Positions 1 to 6,393 of a stretch of 10,288 bases of DNA are shown one piece after another. Source of the DNA: an uncultured Eubacteriales bacterium (GTDB lineage: Bacteria > Bacillota > Clostridia > Lachnospirales > Anaerotignaceae); NCBI GenBank assembly GCA_902406135.1, contig CABPCX010000036.1, forward strand, positions 1 to 10,288, read 5' to 3'. The number at the start of each line of letters is the position of its first letter. Positions within the stretch are counted from its first letter, which is position 1. The notes below the pieces were generated by a model. It was not told where the DNA came from. It worked only from the letters and a program-made list of their open reading frames with translations, and made no database searches. The position numbers and the translations under genes are program-made.

Positions 1-305
1 GATACGGAGTTTATTTTTCACCCGGGGATAACAAGAGGATAGCCGGCTGGATGCAGTGCCATTACAGACTGCAGTTTGACGAAGAAGGCTGGTCAAGGAT
101 GTATGTGTTCAACAACTGTAAGGCATTTATCAGAACTATTCCTCTTCTTATGTTCAGTAAGACAAACCCCGAAGACCTGGATACTTCCGCCGAAGACCAT
201 GTGGCCGACGAATGGAGATATTTCTGTATGGAAAGACCCATAGCTCCCATTGTGAGCGAAGTAAGGAATATAGTTTCCGACCCCCTCAATATGTTTTGCG
301 ATTAA
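1..305 (+). CDS. Terminase large subunit, 3' end (partial)
   Basis: The reading frame is open from base 3 of the window and gives the last 100 residues of a protein that starts upstream. It looks like the C-terminal end of the RNase H-like nuclease domain of a phage large terminase, the ATP-driven motor that cuts concatemeric DNA and pumps it through the portal. The fragment opens with YGVYFSPGDNKRIAGW and later carries DTSAEDHVADEWRY. The latter matches the family's late 'D-x-x-x-EDH-x-x-DE-x-RY' signature; the Asp after HVA (fragment residue 69) is the likely third metal-binding acidic residue. The ATPase half lies outside the window. The gene ends in TAA, 25 bases before the portal start, the usual terminase-portal order. 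The family call is by recognition and position; confidence is good, although the catalytic core cannot be checked. Confidence 0.85.
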   Translation, partial: YGVYFSPGDNKRIAGWMQCHYRLQFDEEGWSRMYVFNNCKAFIRTIPLLMFSKTNPEDLDTSAEDHVADEWRYFCMERPIAPIVSEVRNIVSDPLNMFCD

Positions 306-330
306 GCGCTTTTTTCAAAGGAGGAGATGT

Positions 331-2223
331 ATGAACGGCATTAACACAGCCGTCGGAGAAGAACAGCTCAGACGGGCAAACTCGATTTTAAGAAAATACA
401 AAAGCGGAAAAACCGTCCTTGAACAGAAAATAATCGAGAATGAACAGTGGTGGAAACTGCGCCACTGGCGCTACATAAAGGGCGGCAACGAAAATGATTT
501 TAAAACCACATCGGCATGGCTTTTCAATGTGATAATCAATAAGCACGCCGATGGCATTGAAGCTTATCCCGAACCCTGTATCCTGCCCAGGGAAGAAGGA
601 GACAAAAAAGAGGCTGAAAGGCTTTCCTGCATAATACCTGCCGTACTGGAGCAGAACGGCTTTGAGGAAACCTATTCGGACGTACTCTGGCAGAAGCTTA
701 AAACCGGCACAGGCGTATACGGCGTATTCTGGGACAGAAAGAAGCTTAACGGTCTGGGAGACATAAGTATTAAAAAGACTGATATACTCAATCTTTTCTG
801 GGAGCCCGGCATAACGGATTTTCAAAAGAGCAGAAATGTATTCTGCATCGAACTGGTGGATAACGATGTGCTGGAGGGGGTGTATCCCGAACTTAAGGGT
901 AAGCTTAAGGGTAGCGAAGTGACCCTTGCCAGATATATTTATGATGACAGTGTGGATACAAGCGATAAAAGCATTGTAATTGACTGGTACTACAGAAAGT
1001 ACTCAAACGGAAAAAGAATTCTCCACTACTGTAAATATGTGGGCAATACGGTCATTTACGCCACAGAAAACGATACCGAAAAACCCGTTGTGGGAATAAA
1101 CCCCGACGGCAGTCCTATTTACGGACAGAGCCGTGCGGAAAGAGGCTGGTATGACCATGGCGAATATCCCTTTGTTTTTGACAGGCTTTTCCCTGCGGAA
1201 GGCACACCCTGCGGATTCGGATATATAGACGTATGCAAAAACACCCAGGAACAGATTGACAGACTTTCACAGGCAGTGGTCAAAAACGCCGTAATGTCCG
1301 CTTCACCCAGATTCTTCCTGAGGGGAGACGGAAGCGTAAACGAAAAGGAATTTACGGACTGGACAAAACCCATCGTCCATGTAAATGGAAATCTCGGTAC
1401 GGACAGCATAAGGGCCATAGATACCCCCAGTATGGATGACTTATGCATTACGGTTTTAAATTCCAAAATACAGGAACTCAGGGAAACTTCGGGTACAAAC
1501 GAGGCATCAACGGGCAAGGCTCCTTCGGGAGTTACGGCCGCCTCTGCCATAGCTGCCCTTCAGGAAGCCGCGGGAAAGACATCAAGAGCAGGCACCCTTT
1601 CGGCATACAGAGCATACAGCAGAGTTATATCCCAGGTCATCGAGCTCATAAGGCAGTTTTATGATATTCCGAGACAGTTCAGAATAACGGGAAAGCTTGG
1701 CGAGGATATTTTTGAATCCTATGACAACAGCGGCATAAAGCCAAGAATGATAAATGAGATGGGTATAAATATGGGACTTGATTCACCGCTGTTTGACATA
1801 AAGATTTCTGCCCAGAGGAAAAATGCCTATTCAAAGGTCCAGCAGAATGAACTGGCACTGGAACTTTACAGAAACGGCTGTTTCAATCCTTCTCTGGCAG
1901 ACCAGGCATCGCTTCTGCTTGATACCATGGACTTTGACGGAAAAGACGCCCTCAGAAGAAAGATACAGGAAAACAGCGGTATGTCCAGGGACGCGGCATT
2001 ATATAAACAGCTGGCGCTGACCTTGGCAAAAAGATATGAACCGTCGGTTTATGAAAGACTGGTTTTATCGGAAAGCAATGGAGGCACAGCCGGCGGAGAG
2101 AAGGTGCCGCAAAAAGCTGAAGGGGGCTCAGACAGCCAGTCAGGCCAGGCAGGCCAGATTGGAGAGTCATCGGTGACGGCTAAAGCCAGAGAAAGAGCGG
2201 CAATGACGGTTGTACCGGGTTAA
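331..2223 (+). CDS. Portal protein (P22-like family)
   Basis: This encodes 630 residues, starting at ATG 331 behind the SD AAAGGAGGAG at ideal spacing. It is most likely the portal, the dodecameric ring at one capsid vertex through which DNA is packaged and ejected. Portal-like features are a charged N-terminal helix followed by WWKLRHWR (about 40-47), TTSAWLFNVIINKHADGIEA (59-78), the stem/wing-like block with LKTGTGVYGVFWD (123-135), and a mid-protein YPFVFDRLFPAEGTPCGFGY with a following QEQIDRL helix (about 277-307). A long helical region follows (about 390-450). The last 45 residues are Gly/Ser/Gln/Ala-rich and probably disordered. Length fits P22-type portals, which are about 700 residues, rather than the shorter HK97 type of 400-500 residues. 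Its place between terminase and scaffold/capsid genes supports the call. No frameshift or truncation is seen. Confidence 0.85.
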   Translation: MNGINTAVGEEQLRRANSILRKYKSGKTVLEQKIIENEQWWKLRHWRYIKGGNENDFKTTSAWLFNVIINKHADGIEAYPEPCILPREEGDKKEAERLSCIIPAVLEQNGFEETYSDVLWQKLKTGTGVYGVFWDRKKLNGLGDISIKKTDILNLFWEPGITDFQKSRNVFCIELVDNDVLEGVYPELKGKLKGSEVTLARYIYDDSVDTSDKSIVIDWYYRKYSNGKRILHYCKYVGNTVIYATENDTEKPVVGINPDGSPIYGQSRAERGWYDHGEYPFVFDRLFPAEGTPCGFGYIDVCKNTQEQIDRLSQAVVKNAVMSASPRFFLRGDGSVNEKEFTDWTKPIVHVNGNLGTDSIRAIDTPSMDDLCITVLNSKIQELRETSGTNEASTGKAPSGVTAASAIAALQEAAGKTSRAGTLSAYRAYSRVISQVIELIRQFYDIPRQFRITGKLGEDIFESYDNSGIKPRMINEMGINMGLDSPLFDIKISAQRKNAYSKVQQNELALELYRNGCFNPSLADQASLLLDTMDFDGKDALRRKIQENSGMSRDAALYKQLALTLAKRYEPSVYERLVLSESNGGTAGGEKVPQKAEGGSDSQSGQAGQIGESSVTAKARERAAMTVVPG

Positions 2224-2238
2224 AAAGGAGGTCAATAA

Positions 2239-2673
2239 ATGGAAAATATATCAAAAGGCGGAAAAATGGACAGAAAAGGTCCTTTTCCTGAAAAAAACGA
2301 GTCAGCCAGAAGAAGACTTATGGAAATAATCGATGAGGCTGAAAAAACCAAAAAAGTCTATCCTTCATTCAACCTTGATAAGGAATTTGAAAATCCTGTG
2401 TTCAGAAGACTTTTATCAGCGGGCGTTCCCGTGATATCAGCCTATGAGCTTATCCACAGGGACGAGGTAAATTCCATTCTTATTGAAAAAGCCGTAAGAC
2501 AGGCTGAAAAAAGGATAGCTTCCGCAGTAAGCTCCGGAACAAGGGTGCCCGATGAAAACGGAAGCAGACCTTCGGCTGCGTCTGTTTCTACGGTAGACCC
2601 CAGAAACCTTACCAAGGCTGAGAGAAAAAGTATCAGAGAAAAGGTAAGACGAGGAGAAAGCGTATATTTATAA
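2239..2673 (+). CDS. Putative capsid scaffold protein
   Basis: This is a 144-residue, strongly charged, probably helical protein. The start ATG 2239 follows AAAAAGGAGGTC at good spacing; an internal ATG at codon 10 has only a weak GGCGG before it. The core YPSFNLDKEFENPVFRRLLS (about 41-60), followed by AYELIHRDE (68-76), and the basic C-terminus with LTKAERKSIREKVRRGE (124-140) resemble small proteins that sit between portal and major capsid genes in many clostridial phages. The role is inferred from position, size, charge and the basic helical C-terminus, the part that binds capsid protein in P22-type scaffolds. It would line the procapsid and leave on DNA packaging. No enzymatic motif is present. 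It could instead be a minor head protein. Confidence 0.6.
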   Translation: MENISKGGKMDRKGPFPEKNESARRRLMEIIDEAEKTKKVYPSFNLDKEFENPVFRRLLSAGVPVISAYELIHRDEVNSILIEKAVRQAEKRIASAVSSGTRVPDENGSRPSAASVSTVDPRNLTKAERKSIREKVRRGESVYL

Positions 2674-2714
2674 TTCAGCGGATATTTTGACGCACACAGG
2701 AAAGGAATGATTTG

Positions 2715-3755
2715 ATGATTAAACTTAATTTACAGCATTTCGCCGATGCGGGAACACTTGTAAATACTACAGGAAATTATATCAATGCCTATGACGGCTC
2801 AAAAACGGAATTTGACGGAGAAAATACCCTTACTCCAACAATGAAGACTTATTATGACACAGAACTTCTCGAAAATGCCAGAGCGGAACTTGTGCATACT
2901 CAGTTCGGAAAGAAGCAGCCTCTCCCCTCCCACAGAGGAAAGACTGTTGAATGGAGAAAGTGGAATACCCTTGCGGATGCTTCACAGCTTACGGAAGGCG
3001 TTATCCCCACAGGCCAGAAGCTCGGACAGTCAAGTATAACAGTTCCCATCACTCAGTACGGTACATACGTTACCGTTTCGGACCAGCTTGAACTTCACGC
3101 GGTCGATGACGTTATCCTCGGAGCGGCCGAAGAACTCGGAGCTTCAGCAGGAAGCACCATGGATAAGATAGCAAGAAACGTTCTCTGCCAGGGTACAAAC
3201 GTTATCTATGCGGATAAGATAGGTGAGGACGGAACAGCCACAGAGGTTGCCAGCAGAGAAGAACTTGATAAAACAGCTAAGCTCACACCTGCAATGGTAA
3301 ATAAAGCCGTAACTTATCTCAAAAAGATGAAGGCGCCTAAAATCGACGGCAAATATATGGCCATTATCCACCCTTCAGTAGGATATGACCTCCGTCAGAG
3401 CGACGAATGGAACGAAGCCCATAAATATGCTTCTCCCGAAGAAATTTATAACGGCGAAATCGGCGAGCTCCATGGCGTAAGATTCATCGAGACTACAGAG
3501 GCAAAAATTATGAACTCTACAGGAGGCGCCGTTTATCTTTCATTATTCTTCGGCAAGGACGCCTACGGCGAGATTGACCCCGACGGCGGCGGAATGGAAA
3601 TGATTATAAAGGATAAATCCGAAGCGGGCGGACCTCTTAATCAGTTCTCAACCCTCGGATATAAATTTTCAACAGCATTCAAGATCCTTTATGAGGACAG
3701 AATGGTCAGAGTTGAAAGCTGCTCCGACTATTCGGATGTCGATGAGGAAAACTAA
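2715..3755 (+). CDS. Major capsid protein, N4-gp56 family
   Basis: This encodes 346 residues from ATG 2715. The codon just before it is an in-frame TTG (2712). ATG lies 8 bases from AAAGGA (2701-2706) while TTG lies only 5, so I prefer ATG. The protein forms the icosahedral shell. Diagnostic parts are the N-terminus MIKLNLQHFAD, TLTPTMKTYYDTELLENARA (about 36-55), HTQFGKKQPLP (59-69), GKTVEWRKWNTL (73-84), ITVPITQYGTYVTVSDQLEL (106-125) and a C-terminal segment with FKILYEDRMVRVES. These match what I know of the N4-gp56 major capsid family (HK97-like fold). There is no sign of an N-terminal protease-cleaved delta domain, which fits a separate scaffold gene upstream. It is followed by an unusually long gap (153 bases) for this cluster. 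Confidence 0.88.
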   Translation: MIKLNLQHFADAGTLVNTTGNYINAYDGSKTEFDGENTLTPTMKTYYDTELLENARAELVHTQFGKKQPLPSHRGKTVEWRKWNTLADASQLTEGVIPTGQKLGQSSITVPITQYGTYVTVSDQLELHAVDDVILGAAEELGASAGSTMDKIARNVLCQGTNVIYADKIGEDGTATEVASREELDKTAKLTPAMVNKAVTYLKKMKAPKIDGKYMAIIHPSVGYDLRQSDEWNEAHKYASPEEIYNGEIGELHGVRFIETTEAKIMNSTGGAVYLSLFFGKDAYGEIDPDGGGMEMIIKDKSEAGGPLNQFSTLGYKFSTAFKILYEDRMVRVESCSDYSDVDEEN

Positions 3756-3804
3756 AATAACAGCTTAAAAATAAACAAATAAAAGTACGGACAGATAACT
3801 GCAA

Positions 3805-3826
3805 ACAAATATAAAACAAATATAAA
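3805..3826 (+). repeat. Two perfect tandem 11-bp repeats
   Basis: The unit acaaatataaa occurs twice head to tail (3805-3815 and 3816-3826). The period can be followed a little to the left (from 3803). A third copy is broken by an insertion (3828-3843) and retains acaaa and atataaa. All copies lie in the G-poor spacer after the capsid gene. Confidence 0.85.
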
Positions 3827-3860
3827 CACAAAATTAATATAAACATACGCCGAAACTTAA

Positions 3861-3880
3861 GGCCGCGTAAAAACGCGGCC
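3861..3880 (+). other. GC-rich hairpin without a T-tract
   Basis: GGCCGCG (3861-3867) pairs perfectly with CGCGGCC (3874-3880) around a 6-base loop TAAAAA. There is no T run after it on either strand, so it is a poor intrinsic terminator. It may be an mRNA-stabilising or processing structure, a Rho-related pause, or part of a switch with the SD of the downstream gene: CCCCT (3879-3883) can alternatively pair with AGGGG (3893-3897). Confidence 0.7.
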
Positions 3881-3908
3881 CCTATAAAACGCAGGGGAGG
3901 ATTGAAAT

Positions 3909-4157
3909 ATGGCAAAAGTTAAGGGCGGAGTTACCGCCGGAACATCAAAACTTTGGGACGAAATGGTGGAAGTAAGACTTCCTAAGGCGCCTAAGACAGA
4001 ACAGAACTTTCAGTTCGTTGGGGTAAACGGAAAAACTTTTCAGGTACCCAGAGGAAAAAGCGTAAAAGTTCCCAAACCCGTGGCACAGGTGCTTGCCTAT
4101 TCGGAGGCAGCCAAAAATGCCGCTGAGGAATACGAAAGCGAACTTGCGGGTGAATAA
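3909..4157 (+). CDS. Small virion-cluster protein, function unknown
   Basis: This is an 82-residue protein with start ATG 3909 behind GGGGAGG (3894-3900). It has a compact, probably beta-rich middle, NFQFVGVNGKTFQVPRGKSV followed by KVPKPVAQVL (about 33-62), then an Ala/Glu-rich C-terminal helix. I recall similar small proteins directly after capsid genes in clostridial phages, but no assigned function. No signal peptide, membrane segment or catalytic motif is visible. It stands alone between a long structured leader and a strong terminator, so its dose is probably controlled separately from the neighbouring genes. A capsid cement/decoration protein or head-completion factor would fit the position but is not proven. 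Confidence 0.75.
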   Translation: MAKVKGGVTAGTSKLWDEMVEVRLPKAPKTEQNFQFVGVNGKTFQVPRGKSVKVPKPVAQVLAYSEAAKNAAEEYESELAGE

Positions 4158-4161
4158 AAGT

Positions 4162-4190
4162 AAAAGGCGCGTGAGCGCCTTTTGCTTTAT
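4162..4190 (+). terminator. Intrinsic terminator, probably bidirectional
   Basis: AAAAGGCGC (4162-4170) pairs perfectly with GCGCCTTTT (4175-4183) around the loop GTGA, a GNRA tetraloop. TTTTGCTTT completes the T-tract on the + strand, and the mirrored A-run gives a T-tract on the - strand too. It starts 5 bases after the stop codon of the 82-aa gene and ends just before the SD of the next gene, closing the head module. Confidence 0.88.
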
Positions 4191-4207
4191 GGAAAGGAGG
4201 AGTTGAT

Positions 4208-4600
4208 ATGTATATATCTGAGGCGATAGAAACTGCGGATAAACTTAAACCAAATGCATACACAAGGGAAGACAAGGTGAAATGGCTTTCAGACATAGAT
4301 AAACAGATTTTTCTGGAGATAATCATAACACACTCTCCTTCGGAAGAATCGGAAAACATAAGGATAGACTCATTTACGGGATACGGCCCCGAAACGGACA
4401 TAGAAAATACAAAACTTCTTGCGCCCTCACCCTTTGATGAGCTCTATATCCACGGACTTAAGAGGCAGATAGACCTCCATAATGAGGAATATTCAAAATA
4501 TAACAATGACTGCCTTCTCTTTAACAGCGCCTATACCAACTTTTACGACTGGTATAACCGCGGACACGAACCAAAGGGCGAGCCTGCCTTTAAGATTTAA
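4208..4600 (+). CDS. Head-tail adaptor-like protein
   Basis: This is a 130-residue acidic protein. ATG 4208 follows GGAAAGGAGGAG at good spacing, just after the terminator. Recognisable parts are the N-terminus EAIETADKLKPNAYTREDKV with KWLSDIDKQIFLEII (about 5-39), LLAPSPFDELYIHGLKRQID (about 70-89), and a Tyr/Asn-rich end, EYSKYNNDCLLFNSAYTNFY with DWYNRGHEPKG (94-124). These agree with small helical proteins that follow capsid genes in many clostridial phages and behave like gp6/gp4-type connectors bridging portal and tail. The predicted all-helical fold and the position between capsid and tail hub support this role; it is usually annotated only as hypothetical. No promoter fits in the 18-base gap from the terminator, so expression must come from read-through or from a promoter inside the preceding gene. 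Confidence 0.65.
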   Translation: MYISEAIETADKLKPNAYTREDKVKWLSDIDKQIFLEIIITHSPSEESENIRIDSFTGYGPETDIENTKLLAPSPFDELYIHGLKRQIDLHNEEYSKYNNDCLLFNSAYTNFYDWYNRGHEPKGEPAFKI

Positions 4601-4611
4601 GGAGGTGCACC

Positions 4612-6393
4612 ATGCTTTATCCTACACTTAATACCATTGAGACCGGAAGGGCAATGACGGAAAGGTTCGGGGGATATAACCATAACGACAGAATATCGGA
4701 AAGCGAATTTTATTATACGGCTAACCTGACTACGGATATGTATCCTTTGGCCGCCTCAAGAAAGAAAAGAGGCATCATATCCAAACTTACATCTCCAAGC
4801 GGCCTTGCCGTAAAGGACAGTCTCGTATATGCCGACGGCAGTTCCCTTTATTACAACGGAAACAGAGTGGAAGGCATAACCCTTTCCACTCTTCCCGAAA
4901 ACTGTCCCAAGAAATTTGTCAGTATGGGAGCCTATCTCTGCATATTCCCGGACAAGATTTATCTTAATACGGCGGATATGACGGATTTCGGATATATGGA
5001 AAAAAGCTATAAGGCTGCCGACGGCACAAAAATAACATACTGTCTGTGCGGCAGTGACGGAACAGCCTATGACAGCGTTACCGCATCCGACACAGAGCCC
5101 AAAGACCCTCAAAACGGAGATTACTGGGTGGATACGTCTTCAAAGCCCCATATTCTTAAACAGTATTCGTCGTCCTTATCCATGTGGGCCGAATGTGCGT
5201 CCGTATATGTGAAGATAGAAGCGGCGGGCATAGGCAGCGGATTTTCGGAAGGCGACGGAGTCAGAATAAACGGCTGTACCTGTGAAGACGAAGAACTTAA
5301 CGAGCAGCTTAAGACCCTTAACGCTACGCTTACGTTAAAGGCGGCATCGGACAATTATATAGTTGTGACGGGTATCATAGATGAGGCGGTAACTGTAACG
5401 GCCTCGGGAGGAAACGGCATAAGCGTTGAAAGAAAGGTACCTAAAATGGACTTTGTTACGGAATGCCAGAACAGACTGTGGGGCTGCTATTACGGAATAG
5501 AGGACGGAAAAACCGTCAATGAGATATTCTGCTGTAAATTAGGCGACTTTAAAAACTGGGAGACCTATGCCGGCATATCCACCGATTCCTTCAGAGCTTC
5601 ATGCGGAACGGACGGAGTATGGACGGGAGCCGCAACCTATTTGGGATACCCCTTCTTCTTCAAGGAAAATTATGTGCATAAGGTCTATGTTTCCTCAACG
5701 GGCGCCCATCAGTGTGTAAGCGCCGCCGTTGAAGGAGTGGAAAAGGGCTCCGCAGAGTCCATGACAGCGGTGGGAGACCTGCTGTTTTATAAGGCTCCAT
5801 CGGGTATAAACGCCTTTGACGGAACAAGTGCCGTCAGTGTTTCCGAGGCCTTGGGACAGGAAAGATATAACTCTGCCGTGGGCGGAAGACAGGGAAACAA
5901 ATATTATATAGCAATGAAAAATACCGACGGAAAGCCCAATGTGTTTGCCTATGATGTGCAGAAGGGCTTCTGGATAAGGGAAGACGATAAAGACATAAAG
6001 TTCTTTGCCGATATGGGCGGAGAATTGTATTTTATAGATTCTGAAGGAAACTTAGGCACCATGGGCGGAAGCGCCGGAGTATTGGAGGACGGTTTTTCCT
6101 GGGAAGCCGAAAGCGGAATGATTGGCTGTGACTACTACGGCAAAAAATATATATCCAGACTCAACCTCAGAATGAGTCTTGAAAAAAACTGCCCTGCGGA
6201 ATTTTTCATACAGTATGACTCCGACGGAAAGTGGGAAAAAAGAGGAGTAGTCAGAGGAATGGGAAAGGGCGTTACCTTTACGCTTCCCATAGTCCCTAGA
6301 AGATGCGACCATCTGAGATTTAAAATAAAAGGAGAGGGAGAATTCAGGCTGTACTCCATAACACGCGTCCTTGAGAAGGGAAGTGATATGTAA
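4612..6393 (+). CDS. Tail hub/nozzle-like protein, probable beta-propeller
   Basis: This is a 593-residue protein from ATG 4612. Its SD, TAAGGAGGT (4598-4606), contains the stop of the previous gene. The N-terminus has a TTDMYPLAASRKKRG segment (about 40-54), like the 'N-x-YPE...K-x-PG' opening of P22 gp10-type tail proteins. Many short beta repeats of the type 'sLYYNGNRV', 'ELYFIDSEGNLGTMGG' and 'NVFAYDVQKGFWIRE' follow and suggest propeller blades (about 60-135 and 280-490). An apparent inserted module (about 139-275) carries SDTEPKDPQNGDYWVDTSSK, seen in other phage proteins as an add-on domain. The C-terminal 100 residues look like a beta sandwich. Role by analogy with P22 gp10 or T7 gp12: the tube below portal and adaptor, in the virion tail. 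It has 16 cysteines, including two CxC motifs. Homology is inferred from pattern, so the exact family is uncertain. Confidence 0.6.
   Translation: MLYPTLNTIETGRAMTERFGGYNHNDRISESEFYYTANLTTDMYPLAASRKKRGIISKLTSPSGLAVKDSLVYADGSSLYYNGNRVEGITLSTLPENCPKKFVSMGAYLCIFPDKIYLNTADMTDFGYMEKSYKAADGTKITYCLCGSDGTAYDSVTASDTEPKDPQNGDYWVDTSSKPHILKQYSSSLSMWAECASVYVKIEAAGIGSGFSEGDGVRINGCTCEDEELNEQLKTLNATLTLKAASDNYIVVTGIIDEAVTVTASGGNGISVERKVPKMDFVTECQNRLWGCYYGIEDGKTVNEIFCCKLGDFKNWETYAGISTDSFRASCGTDGVWTGAATYLGYPFFFKENYVHKVYVSSTGAHQCVSAAVEGVEKGSAESMTAVGDLLFYKAPSGINAFDGTSAVSVSEALGQERYNSAVGGRQGNKYYIAMKNTDGKPNVFAYDVQKGFWIREDDKDIKFFADMGGELYFIDSEGNLGTMGGSAGVLEDGFSWEAESGMIGCDYYGKKYISRLNLRMSLEKNCPAEFFIQYDSDGKWEKRGVVRGMGKGVTFTLPIVPRRCDHLRFKIKGEGEFRLYSITRVLEKGSDM

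Larger units (their letters stand above)
3756..3908 (+). promoter_or_regulatory. A-rich intergenic leader with tandem repeat and hairpin
   Basis: This 153-base gap is the longest non-coding stretch in the window. Bases 3756-3850 are very A-rich and poor in G, so a transcript would be nearly unstructured. They include two perfect 11-bp tandem copies of acaaatataaa (3805-3826) and a third degenerate ATATAAA (3837-3843). A GC hairpin (3861-3880) and then the SD of the next gene (3894-3900) follow. I see no convincing paired -35/-10 promoter, though TATAAA elements occur. The likely role is control of stability or translation of the capsid/82-aa gene mRNA; this is inference. Confidence 0.45.

Noticed and set aside
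304..316. AAGCGCTT followed by T residues after the terminase stop, as a terminator
   Set aside because: The 8-base palindrome leaves no loop for a hairpin, and the portal gene follows at once with a strong SD.
388..1550. Two - strand open frames of about 145 codons inside the portal gene
   Set aside because: They are antisense shadows of a recognisable portal protein without ribosome binding sites or family-like sequence.
2674..2714. Possible promoter or small gene before the capsid gene
   Set aside because: The 41-base gap holds only the capsid SD; no paired -35/-10 boxes or open frame of note.
3805..3843. The repeats in the A-rich spacer as a CRISPR array or attachment site
   Set aside because: The units are 11 bp, directly adjacent and AT-rich, without spacers; no integrase or tRNA gene is near.
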